From: Reyranella aquatilis
GTDB lineage: Bacteria > Pseudomonadota > Alphaproteobacteria > Reyranellales > Reyranellaceae
Reading direction: 5' to 3'
DNA length: 64,000 nt
Assembly: GCF_020880995.1 (NCBI RefSeq)
Contig: NZ_JAJISD010000001.1
Coordinates: 434,001-498,000 of the forward strand
A program made the position numbers and the translations under genes. Under the pieces are notes generated by a model. The model made no database searches. It worked only from the letters and a program-made list of their open reading frames with translations, and was not told the DNA's origin. Numbering within the stretch: position 1 is the first letter of the stretch; the number at the start of each line of letters is the position of its first letter. Below, one piece after another: positions 27,611 through 36,028 of this stretch.

Positions 27611-28882
27611 TCAGGAGATATAGCCCTGCTTCTTCTTCCACTGCTTCTCGAGTTCGAAGATCGGCTCCCAGGCAGAGGCCTGGAAGTCGCTCACGTAGGG
27701 TTCCTTGGACTGCGAGACACCGTAGCCGATGATGTAGTCGACCAGCGTGTTGTCCTCGGCGCGCATCGTCACCGTTCCCTTGGTGCCGAACTGGCTCTTG
27801 AGCGTCATGCCCTTGATGGCCTCCGCCATCTTCTTTCCGTTGGTGTCGCCGTTGGTCTTCTTCAATGCCTCGACGATGAACTCGGCGGCGACGGCGTTCT
27901 CCCACGACCAGTTGGTGGGCTTGTGCTTCTGCGTCTTGACGTAGTTCTGGTACCACTCCTCGTTTTCCTTGGTGGCCGGCACCGTGCGGTTGTAGCGGCC
28001 GCCCGAATAGACGCCCTGGGGGAACTGCTTCACCTGGTCGACGACGCCGTAGTCGCCGAGGTTCACCATGAACGACGCCTGCTTGTCGAACAGGCCGTAG
28101 AGGTTGGCCTGGTCGATGAAGGCGACGAGATCGCCGCCCCACAGCGCCGAATACATCGCATCGGCCTTGGCGTTGAGCAGCTTGGTCACGACCTCGGTGT
28201 AGTCCGGCTGGAACAGTTTGGGCCAGGACTCCTCGACCACCTGGATGTTGCCGTCGAAGTGCTTGGCATACTCCATGAACTCCGCGGTGTTCGAGCGGCC
28301 ATAGGCGTAGTCCGGCGAGCATGTCGCCCACTTCTTCAGACCCTTGGCCTTGGCGATCTTCGCCGCGTAATCGCCGCCGCCGATCGCGTCGTGAATGCCC
28401 TGGCGGGCCGTCCGGAACGCGGTCGGGACGTGCAGCTTGGGATCGGCCGTCAGGGACGAGGTCTCCGAATTGGAGTGGATGCAGAGCACCCCCATCTCGC
28501 GGATGACCTCCTGCACGGCGAAAGCGCCGCTGGAGGCCTCGGCATCGAGGATGATCTCGCACTTGTCGTTGTTGACGAGATCGCGTGTCACCTTGGCGGC
28601 TTCCTGCGGCGCACCCTTGGAATCGCGCACCACCATCTCGATCTTGCGGCCGTTGATGCCGCCAGCTTCATTGAACTTGTCGAACACCACCTTTAGGCCG
28701 CCGACGCTCGTCTGGCCGAGGATCGCGACGCGGCCTGACAGGATCGTCGGCACACCGATCTTGATCGCGCCAGTCTGCGCCTTGCTGATGGCGGGTGCGC
28801 CGACCAAGCCGGCAGCGACCATGGCCCCCGCGCCTTTCAGAACTTGACGACGACTCGCGCGACGTGAATCGATGGATGCCAT
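27611..28882 (-). CDS. Liv-type ABC transporter periplasmic binding protein (cluster 1)
   Basis: The 423-residue protein begins with a twin-arginine-like signal (SRRASRRQVLKGAGAMVAAG), cleaved near SKAQTG. The mature protein is a type I periplasmic fold (IKIGVPTILSGRVAILGQTS) of the family including LivK and AmiC/UrtA-like receptors. Its ligand is not predictable. It heads the operon with a ribosome-binding site GGGAG, and is divergent from the DMT permease with 105 bases between starts. It differs clearly in length and signal type from the livK at 59272. Confidence 0.92.
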   Translation of the reverse strand: MASIDSRRASRRQVLKGAGAMVAAGLVGAPAISKAQTGAIKIGVPTILSGRVAILGQTSVGGLKVVFDKFNEAGGINGRKIEMVVRDSKGAPQEAAKVTRDLVNNDKCEIILDAEASSGAFAVQEVIREMGVLCIHSNSETSSLTADPKLHVPTAFRTARQGIHDAIGGGDYAAKIAKAKGLKKWATCSPDYAYGRSNTAEFMEYAKHFDGNIQVVEESWPKLFQPDYTEVVTKLLNAKADAMYSALWGGDLVAFIDQANLYGLFDKQASFMVNLGDYGVVDQVKQFPQGVYSGGRYNRTVPATKENEEWYQNYVKTQKHKPTNWSWENAVAAEFIVEALKKTNGDTNGKKMAEAIKGMTLKSQFGTKGTVTMRAEDNTLVDYIIGYGVSQSKEPYVSDFQASAWEPIFELEKQWKKKQGYIS

Positions 28883-28987
28883 GGTGTTCGCTCCCGAAAA
28901 TTCTTGTGCGGTCGATGACCGATTGCCGCGATCCTATGGTCAATCCTTCGACGCGGTCAAACGGCAACGCTGTCGAGAAGCGGAGAA

Positions 28988-29902
28988 ATGATTTCGCTAC
29001 CCTGGATCTGGATTCCGCTCACCGTTTTCGCCGCCGGGGCTCAGACCGTCCGCAACACCGCGCAGCGTCACCTCACGGCCGAGTTGGGAACGCTCGGCGC
29101 GACCCTCGTCCGGTTCCTCTACGGCATGCCCGTTCTGGCCGTGTGGCTTTGTCTCGTGCTCGTTGTCGGCGGATTTCCCCACCCAACCCTCACCTGGACG
29201 TTCGGTGGCTGGGTCGTGGTCGCGGCGCTGAGCCAGATGTCGGGCACGGCACTCTTGTTGCGCGCCATGGAGGAACGCAGCTTCGCGATCGGCCTCGTCT
29301 ACTCCAAGAGCGAGGTCATCCAGGTGGCGCTCTTCTCCGTCGTTTTCCTCGGCGAGACGATATCGGGGCTGGCGATCGCCGCCATCGTCGTGGCGACGTT
29401 GGGTGTCATGCTGCTGTCGCCGCGCCCGCCAGCTCTCGATGGCGCGAAGAGCCGCTGGGCGGATCCGGCGGCCCTCTACGGTCTCGCCTCCGGATCGGCC
29501 TTCGCCATCTCCGTCGTCGGCTATCGCGGCGCCAACCTCGCGCTCCACACCGGGTCGCCCTTCCTGGCCGCCGCGGAGACCCTGTTCTGGAGCCAGTTCC
29601 TGCAGGCGGCACTCCTCACCGCGTGGCTGCTGGCGCGCAAGCCGACGATCGTCCTGGCTGCACTGCGTCAGTGGCGCGTCTCGATCTTCGCCGGGGTCGC
29701 CGGCGCCTCGGCGTCATTGGCCAACGTGACGGCACTGGCACTCGCGCCGGCCTCGCAGGTCCGAACCCTGATCCTGATCGAAGTCGTATTCAGCTATTTC
29801 GTCTCGCGCCGCATCTTCCACGAACGGACGAACCGCCGGGAACTGACCGGCATCATCCTCGTCATGGCGGGTGTCATCCTGATCGTCTCGAACGCGCGTT
29901 GA
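28988..29902 (+). CDS. EamA/DMT-family permease
   Basis: The 304-residue membrane protein has ten predicted transmembrane segments in two similar halves, as in EamA/RhaT drug-metabolite transporters. Each half ends in the typical 'all-helix plus short loop' pattern (GTALLLRAMEERSFAIGLVY in the first half). These exporters move amino acids, metabolites or drugs; the substrate is unknown. It lies immediately upstream of a lactonase gene in the same direction. Confidence 0.88.
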   Translation: MISLPWIWIPLTVFAAGAQTVRNTAQRHLTAELGTLGATLVRFLYGMPVLAVWLCLVLVVGGFPHPTLTWTFGGWVVVAALSQMSGTALLLRAMEERSFAIGLVYSKSEVIQVALFSVVFLGETISGLAIAAIVVATLGVMLLSPRPPALDGAKSRWADPAALYGLASGSAFAISVVGYRGANLALHTGSPFLAAAETLFWSQFLQAALLTAWLLARKPTIVLAALRQWRVSIFAGVAGASASLANVTALALAPASQVRTLILIEVVFSYFVSRRIFHERTNRRELTGIILVMAGVILIVSNAR

Positions 29903-29934
29903 CCTCGCAGCCGTCCGGCGCCGACTATGGGAGA

Positions 29935-30999
29935 ATGAAACCACTTCCCTTGTTCGCCTACGTCGGCAGCTACACTTCTCCGGAGCGCAACGGCCACGGC
30001 AACGGCATCAACGTCTATCGCGTCGATCCCCGCAGCGGGGCTCTCCGGCACGTGCAGCATCTAGACGGGCTCGAGAACCCTTCTTTCCTGGCTTTGAACG
30101 ACGAAGGCACCCGCCTCTACTCCGTGCATGGCGATCGCAGCGAGGCGACCTCCTATACGGTGGACCGGGAGACCGGGCGACTTACCGTCCTGAACCGTCA
30201 GCCAACCGGCGGATACAATCCGATCCACCTCGCCTTCGATGCCAGGCAACGCTTCCTGATCGTAAGCAACTACGGCTCCGATTCGCTCGCCGCGCTGCCG
30301 ATCGCGAAGGACGGCAGCCTCGCGCCCTATTCCACCCTCACCGCGGTCAAGGCGCCGCTGGGGCCGCACCGCATCGAGCAAAGGAACGTGCGCCCGCATC
30401 ACAATCCGCTCGATCGTGCGGGCAAGACCTTTTACCTGCCCTGCAAGGGTTCCGATTGCGTGATCGGCTACCGGCTCGATGCAAGGCGCGGCGTCCTGGT
30501 CGAAACCAGTCGTGTCGCAGCACGCCCCGGCGCCGGACCGCGCCACATCGACTTTCACCCGCGCCGGCCCTTTGCCTACGTTATCAACGAACTCGATTCG
30601 ACGATAACAACCTACCGCCAGGAAACTGCGAGCGGCGCTCTGGCGCCACTTCAGACCGTACCGTCGACGCCGCCGGAGTTCACCGGCTACAGCACCGGTG
30701 CGGAAATCTGGGTCGATGGGAGCGGGCGCAACGCCTATGTCTCGAACCGCGGGCACGACAGTATCGGCGTCTTCGGGATCGATCCGGCAAAGGGTACGCT
30801 GACGCCGCGTCAGTGGGTGCCGACACGAGGAAGCGTGCCGCGCTTCTTCGCCTTCGATCCGGCGGAGCGCTTCCTCTACGTCGCCAACCAGGGAGGCGAT
30901 TCGATCATCGCCTACAAGGTCGGCCGAAACGGCCTGTTGGCCTCTACCAGGCTGCGGACGAGGGTCGGCAGCCCGGCATGTATCGTGTTCTCCCGCTGA
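29935..30999 (+). CDS. Lactonase-family beta-propeller protein (Pgl/YbhE-like)
   Basis: The 354-residue protein is a seven-bladed propeller of the YbhE/Pgl family. Repeated strands include NPSFLALNDEGTRLYSVHG, NPIHLAFDARQRFLIVSNYG and GPRHIDFHPRRPFAYVINE. Family members include 6-phosphogluconolactonase, but many alphaproteobacterial copies have unproven substrates. No signal peptide is evident, so it is probably cytoplasmic. The ATG at 29935 has a close GGGAG; the upstream open frame overlaps the DMT gene and is not coding. Confidence 0.88.
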   Translation: MKPLPLFAYVGSYTSPERNGHGNGINVYRVDPRSGALRHVQHLDGLENPSFLALNDEGTRLYSVHGDRSEATSYTVDRETGRLTVLNRQPTGGYNPIHLAFDARQRFLIVSNYGSDSLAALPIAKDGSLAPYSTLTAVKAPLGPHRIEQRNVRPHHNPLDRAGKTFYLPCKGSDCVIGYRLDARRGVLVETSRVAARPGAGPRHIDFHPRRPFAYVINELDSTITTYRQETASGALAPLQTVPSTPPEFTGYSTGAEIWVDGSGRNAYVSNRGHDSIGVFGIDPAKGTLTPRQWVPTRGSVPRFFAFDPAERFLYVANQGGDSIIAYKVGRNGLLASTRLRTRVGSPACIVFSR

Positions 31000-31002
31000 G
31001 GG

Positions 31003-32505
31003 TCAGCCTTCCTCCTGGAAGGCCTCCTCTCGGGCTTTCTTGATGCTCGGCAGCGCCATCAGGATCAGCAGCAGCGCCGTCGTTATGAGCAGGCCCAGAC
31101 TGATTGGACGCTCGAGGAAGACCATGGCGTCGCCGCGCGAGAGCAGCATGGCGCGCCGGAAGTATTCCTCCATCTGCGGTCCGAGAACCAGACCCAGCAG
31201 GAACGGTGCGCCCTCGCAGCCCAGGCGGACGAAGATGTAGCCCAGCACACCGAAGGCGGCGACCTGCATGACGTGGAACGTGCTGTTCTGCAGACTGTAC
31301 GCACCGATGCAGCAGAAGAGCAGGATGGCCGGCGCCAGATAGCGGTACGGCACGGTCAGCAGCTTCACCCACATGCCGATCATCGGCAGGTTGATGATCA
31401 CCAGCATGGCGTTGCCGATCCACATCGAGACGATCATGCCCCAGAACAGGTCCGGCTTCTTGGTCATGACCTCGGGGCCAGGCTGGATGCCCTGGATGAT
31501 CATGGCTCCGACCATCAACGCCATGACGGCGTTGGACGGGATGCCCAAGGTGAGCATCGGGATGAACGAGGTCTGCGCAGCGGCATTGTTGGCCGCCTCG
31601 GGCGCGGCGACGCCCTCGACCGCGCCCTTGCCGAACTCACCGGGAGTCTTGGAGAGCTTCTTCTCCAGCGTGTAGGCCGAGAAGGCGCCGAGGGTCGGAC
31701 CGCCGCCGGGCAGCACGCCCAGCAGGGAGCCCAGAATGGTCCCGCGCAGGATCGCAGGCGTGGCGCGCCGAATCTCTTCGCGTGTGGGCCACAGCGATCC
31801 GACTTTGATCGCCCCCCCGCGTTCAAGATGTTTCTCCAGGTTCACCACGATCTCGGCGATGCCGAACAGGCCCATGGCGATCGGCGCGAAGTCGATGCCG
31901 TCGCTCAGTTCCGGAACGTCGAAGGTGAAGCGCTGGGCGCCGGTGTTGACGTCGGTGCCAACCAGGCCGAACAGCAGCCCGAGGAACACCATTGCGATCG
32001 CCTTGGTGATCGAACCGCTGGCCAGAACCACCGCCGCGACCAGGCCCAGGGCCATCAGCGAGCAGTAGTCGGCCGGGCCGAATTTCTGCGCCATGCGCGT
32101 CAGCGGTTCGGCGAAGATGACGATGATGATCGTGCCGACGGTGCCCGCGAAGAACGAGCCGACGGCCGAGATCGAGAGTGCCGCACCCGCGCGTCCCTTC
32201 CGCGCCATCTGGTAGCCGTCGAGACAGGTGACGACCGATGACGCCTCACCCGGCAGGTTCACGAGAATCGACGTCGTCGACCCTCCGTACTGCGCGCCAT
32301 AGTAGATGCCCGCGAGCATGATCAGCGAGGCGGTCGGCGGCAGGTGGAAGGTGATGGGCAGCAGCATGGCGATGGTCGCCACCGGACCGATGCCGGGCAG
32401 AACGCCGATCAACGTGCCGACCATGCAGCCCAGCAAGGCGTAGGTCAGGTTCTGGAAGGTGAAGGCGACGGTTATGCCCAATCCGAGGTTGCCGAGGAGA
32501 TCCAT
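31003..32505 (-). CDS. Tripartite tricarboxylate transporter large permease TctA
   Basis: The 500-residue membrane protein has about eleven to twelve transmembrane segments. It shows the TctA signature GTLIGVLPGIGPVATIAMLLP near the N-terminus and its repeat LGSLLGVLPGGGPTLGAFSAYT. With TctB it forms the membrane part of a TTT importer that works with a Bug-type receptor. No receptor gene is adjacent. The stop lies three bases from the lactonase stop on the other strand. Its start follows tctB by one base. Confidence 0.95.
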   Translation of the reverse strand: MDLLGNLGLGITVAFTFQNLTYALLGCMVGTLIGVLPGIGPVATIAMLLPITFHLPPTASLIMLAGIYYGAQYGGSTTSILVNLPGEASSVVTCLDGYQMARKGRAGAALSISAVGSFFAGTVGTIIIVIFAEPLTRMAQKFGPADYCSLMALGLVAAVVLASGSITKAIAMVFLGLLFGLVGTDVNTGAQRFTFDVPELSDGIDFAPIAMGLFGIAEIVVNLEKHLERGGAIKVGSLWPTREEIRRATPAILRGTILGSLLGVLPGGGPTLGAFSAYTLEKKLSKTPGEFGKGAVEGVAAPEAANNAAAQTSFIPMLTLGIPSNAVMALMVGAMIIQGIQPGPEVMTKKPDLFWGMIVSMWIGNAMLVIINLPMIGMWVKLLTVPYRYLAPAILLFCCIGAYSLQNSTFHVMQVAAFGVLGYIFVRLGCEGAPFLLGLVLGPQMEEYFRRAMLLSRGDAMVFLERPISLGLLITTALLLILMALPSIKKAREEAFQEEG

Positions 32506-32506
32506 G

Positions 32507-32956
32507 TTACCAAATCCCCTGCACGACAGAGATGTTCATCCCGAGACCCATCTTGAAGACGACCGTGCAGAGGATCGACAGAACGACGATGTTGCCGATG
32601 ACCTCGGTGAGCTTGAACTCCTCACCGGCCAGCGACGAGATCAGGATCAGCACGATCAGCGCCGGGATCAGCCCCGCACGCTCGAAGAGAAGTGCGAAGC
32701 AGACGATGCCGAGCGTCACCAAAGTGATCGGTTTCCACTTCGGCCGTTCCACCGGCTCGCTGCCGCTCACCACGGCGACGATGCAGATCACCACGCCGAG
32801 AGCCAGCAGGATGAGCGACAGCATTCGCGGCACATAGCCGGGCCCCATCCGAACCGGGGTACCCACGGCAAGATGCTGCCCGACATAGAGAGCGCCCAGA
32901 CCGAAGGCGACAAACATCAACCCGGACAGGAAGTCCTTGGTCAGAAACCGTTCCAC
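32507..32956 (-). CDS. Tripartite tricarboxylate transporter small permease TctB
   Basis: The 149-residue protein has four hydrophobic segments and the DFLSGLMFVAFGLGALYVGQ start common in TctB. It is the small membrane subunit of the same transporter and precedes tctA by one base. The operon contains only tctB-tctA here; the third component must come from elsewhere, possibly the Bug protein at 9404 or another copy. Confidence 0.92.
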   Translation of the reverse strand: MERFLTKDFLSGLMFVAFGLGALYVGQHLAVGTPVRMGPGYVPRMLSLILLALGVVICIVAVVSGSEPVERPKWKPITLVTLGIVCFALLFERAGLIPALIVLILISSLAGEEFKLTEVIGNIVVLSILCTVVFKMGLGMNISVVQGIW

Positions 32957-33387
32957 GGCGTTTCGCTCCCTGTAATCTTTACGCTGTGCCGCGACAGAGG
33001 GCGTCGCGAATCACACGCAAGACCGTATCCGCCGATACTTACGCCAAGCTGACGCGGTACTGACGGCCCCCGCTGGCCGAAACGAAACATGGTGTCTGCA
33101 ATGTGTGCATCTGCAGATACCGCGCGACTCCCGCAACCACGGAGAATGCTGGCTTTCGCCCGCAGGTACGCTGATGGAATCGACGTGAATTCGGCTGGGC
33201 TGAAGAAGCTGCCCGTAAAATAAGCAGTGCACCGTCGACTCCGCTGCCCCGGTGTCGGCCGCGGAATCCGCACGTTCGAGCCGCCTTGCCGCCCATAACG
33301 CTTGCGCCATACGGAACTGTCGGCGCCTGCAAAGGCACGACCACCTGTCGTAGGCTCCCTGCCGACAAGAAATGAATGGAGACGAAT
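32957..33387. other. Intergenic region between tctB and metY
   Basis: These 431 bases contain no supported gene. The open frames on both strands look like random coding in GC-rich DNA. A short palindrome ATCTGCAGAT lies near 33110. I looked for SAM-type riboswitch conserved elements before metY and saw none. Both flanking genes start outward from this region, so promoters must be here, but none is clear. Confidence 0.5.
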
Positions 33388-34680
33388 GTGAGCGACAAGA
33401 CATATGGCTTCGAAACACTGTCGCTGCATGCCGGGGCGGCGCCCGACCCCACGACCGGCGCGCGTGCCCTGCCGATCTATCAGACGACCGCCTATGTGTT
33501 CGACGATGCCGACCATGCCGCGGCCCTGTTCAACCTCCAGACCGTCGGCTTCATCTATTCCCGACTGACCAATCCCACGAACGCCGCGCTGGAGACCAGG
33601 CTGGCGACGCTGGAGGGCGGTCGTGGCTGCACCGTGGCCTCGTCGGGCCACGCCGCGCAGGTCCTCGCCCTCTTCCCGCTGATGAGCCCCGGCGCGGAGA
33701 TCGTCGCGGCGTCGCGCCTCTATGGCGGTTCGCTGCAGCAGATGAAGAACACCTATCCGAAGTTCGGCTGGACGGCGAAGATCGTCGACGCCGACACGCC
33801 GGACAATTTCAAGCGTGCCGTCACCGACAAGACCCGGGCCTTCTTCATCGAGAGCCTCGCCAACCCAGGCGGCGTGATCAGCGACATCGAGGCCATCGCG
33901 CGCATCGCAGAGGATGCGGGCGTGCCACTGCTGGTCGACAACACGCTGGCCACTCCGTACCTGTGCAGGCCCATCGACCACGGCGCCACGCTGGTCGTGC
34001 ATTCCACCACCAAGTTCCTGAGCGGCACGGGCACCTCCATGGGCGGCGCGATCGTCGATTCGGGCAAGTTCGACTGGTCGCGGGGCGGCCGGTTCCCCAG
34101 CCTCGCCGGACCGGAGCCCGCCTATCACGGGCTCAATTTCTACGAGACGTTCGGCGACATGGCCTACACGTTCCACAGCCATGCTGTCGGCCTGCGCGAT
34201 CTCGGCCCGACGCAGGCGCCGTTCAACGCCTGGCTGACCATGCTCGGGATGGAGACGCTGGGCCTCCGCATGGAGCGCCACTGCGCCAATGCGTTGGCCG
34301 TCGCGAAGCACCTCGAGACGCATCCCGCCGTGGCCTGGGTGAACTATGCCGGCCTGCCCTCCAACAGGTACCATGCGCTGGCGAAGAAATACCTGCCCAA
34401 GGGCGCGGGCTCGATCTTCACCTTCGGCGTGAAGGGTGGCTACGACGTCGGCATGAAGGTGGTCGACAGCGTCGAGTTGTTTTCGCACCTCGCCAACATC
34501 GGGGACGCCAAGAGCCTGATCATCCATCCCGCCTCCACCACCCACCGTCAGCTTTCCGAGGAGCAGCGTGTCGCGGCCGGCGCGGGCCCCGACGTGCTGC
34601 GCCTGTCGATCGGCATCGAATCGGTTGCAGACATCATCGCCGATCTGGATCAGGCTCTGGCCAAGGCGACAAGCCAATGA
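33388..34680 (+). CDS. O-acetylhomoserine aminocarboxypropyltransferase-like PLP enzyme (MetY)
   Basis: The 430-residue PLP enzyme matches MetY/Cys-Met metabolism proteins: SLHAGAAPDPTTGARALPIY at the start, YSRLTNPTNAALE and Lys209 in HSTTKFLSGTG as the Schiff-base lysine. MetY makes homocysteine from O-acetylhomoserine and sulfide or methanethiol. The GTG at 33388 has GGAGA six bases before it; the ATG at 33376 lacks such a site. The next gene, a Rieske oxygenase, starts 13 bases after its stop, so an operon is likely and methionine biosynthesis may not be its only role. Confidence 0.9.
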   Translation: MSDKTYGFETLSLHAGAAPDPTTGARALPIYQTTAYVFDDADHAAALFNLQTVGFIYSRLTNPTNAALETRLATLEGGRGCTVASSGHAAQVLALFPLMSPGAEIVAASRLYGGSLQQMKNTYPKFGWTAKIVDADTPDNFKRAVTDKTRAFFIESLANPGGVISDIEAIARIAEDAGVPLLVDNTLATPYLCRPIDHGATLVVHSTTKFLSGTGTSMGGAIVDSGKFDWSRGGRFPSLAGPEPAYHGLNFYETFGDMAYTFHSHAVGLRDLGPTQAPFNAWLTMLGMETLGLRMERHCANALAVAKHLETHPAVAWVNYAGLPSNRYHALAKKYLPKGAGSIFTFGVKGGYDVGMKVVDSVELFSHLANIGDAKSLIIHPASTTHRQLSEEQRVAAGAGPDVLRLSIGIESVADIIADLDQALAKATSQ

Positions 34681-34693
34681 AAAGAGGAAGGAA

Positions 34694-36028
34694 ATGCTCA
34701 GCAAGGAGGACAACGAGTTCCTGACCCGTGCCGGCAAGGGCACGCCGATGGGCGAGATGTTGCGGCGCTTCTGGATGCCGGCGCTGCTTTGCGAGGAACT
34801 GCCGGAGCGCGACGGGCCGCCGAAGAAGATCAGGCTGCTCGGCGAGGATCTGCTGGCCTTCCGGCAGACCGACGGGCGGGTCGGCATCGTCGAACCGCAT
34901 TGCCCGCATCGTGGCGCCAATCTCTACTATGGCCGCAACGAGCAGTGCGGCCTGCGCTGCTCCTTCCACGGCTGGAAGTTCGACGTCGACGGCAACTGCG
35001 TCGACCTGCCGACCTCGCCGCCGGACTCGGGCTACAAGGACAGGATCAGGCTGCAGGCCTACCCGACGCGCGAATGGGCCGACATGATCTGGGTCTACAT
35101 GGGCCCACGCGAGACGATGCCGGAACTGCCGCAACTCGAGCTGGGGCTCGTTCCCGCCGGTCATCGCTTCGTCACCAAGAAATGGCAGGACTGCAATTGG
35201 GTGCAGAGCCTCGAGGGCGCGATCGACACCTCGCACTTCTCCTTCCTGCACAAGGTTCTGGCGACCGACGACGAGGCCGCGCGCCGCGCCATGAGCCGGG
35301 CTGCGCTAAGCGACCAGGCCAAGCCCGACGATCGCGTGCGCTGGGTCCAGAACGACCCGCGCCCCCGCTTCAGCGTGCTGGGCCACGACACCGGCCTGGT
35401 GATCGCAGGTGGCCGCAAGACCGACGGACCCGAACTCTACTGGCGCATCGCCCAGTTCCTCATGCCCAGCCACGCCTACACGCCGGCCGCCTTTCCCGGC
35501 GAGATCTACTACGGGCAGACGTGGGTGCCGGTCGATGACGTCAACTGCTGGATCTATACCTATTGCTGGCAACCCGACCGGCCGTTGAGCAATTCCGAAC
35601 GCGCCAAGTTTCGCGGCGGCTTCAACGTCCATTCCGAGGTCGACGCGGACTACAAGCCGTTGCGCAACAAGGACAACGACTATCTGCGCGACCGCAGCGT
35701 CCAGCTCACCGAGAACTTCACCGGCATCACCGGCGTGTCCGAGCAGGATGCCGCCATCCAGGACAGCCAGGGACCGATCCAGGACCGGACCCGGGAGCAT
35801 CTCGGCCCGACCGACATCGGCATCGTGGAGTTCCGGAAGCTCGTGATGGGCACGGCGCGTCGCCTCGCCGCGGGCGAGCCGCCGGCGGCGGCCCACAAGG
35901 CCAGCCGCTACGCCGTGCGCTCCGGCGGCTGGATCGCCGCGCCGGACAAGGATCTCGCGACCGTCATGACCGAACGTTTCGGTCACGATCGCGGCTATAT
36001 CGGCAACCAGTACGGATTGGGTGACTGA
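34694..36028 (+). CDS. Rieske non-haem iron oxygenase, phthalate-dioxygenase-like (paralogue 1)
   Basis: The 444-residue protein has a Rieske [2Fe-2S] domain with Cys70, His72, Cys89 and His92 (CPHRG then CSFHGW). The mononuclear iron site includes Asp178, His181 and His186 (EGAIDTSHFSFLH). Length and motifs resemble phthalate 4,5-dioxygenase-type oxygenases that act without a beta subunit. They hydroxylate aromatic rings or demethylate substituents, taking electrons from a reductase. No reductase or ferredoxin gene is near. The start has GAGGAAGGAA. Its stop shares one base with the next paralogue's start (TGATG), so both are co-translated. Confidence 0.93.
   Translation: MLSKEDNEFLTRAGKGTPMGEMLRRFWMPALLCEELPERDGPPKKIRLLGEDLLAFRQTDGRVGIVEPHCPHRGANLYYGRNEQCGLRCSFHGWKFDVDGNCVDLPTSPPDSGYKDRIRLQAYPTREWADMIWVYMGPRETMPELPQLELGLVPAGHRFVTKKWQDCNWVQSLEGAIDTSHFSFLHKVLATDDEAARRAMSRAALSDQAKPDDRVRWVQNDPRPRFSVLGHDTGLVIAGGRKTDGPELYWRIAQFLMPSHAYTPAAFPGEIYYGQTWVPVDDVNCWIYTYCWQPDRPLSNSERAKFRGGFNVHSEVDADYKPLRNKDNDYLRDRSVQLTENFTGITGVSEQDAAIQDSQGPIQDRTREHLGPTDIGIVEFRKLVMGTARRLAAGEPPAAAHKASRYAVRSGGWIAAPDKDLATVMTERFGHDRGYIGNQYGLGD

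Noticed and set aside
32957..33387. SAM riboswitch before metY
   Set aside because: No conserved SAM-I or SAM-II core was seen; a covariance search would be decisive.
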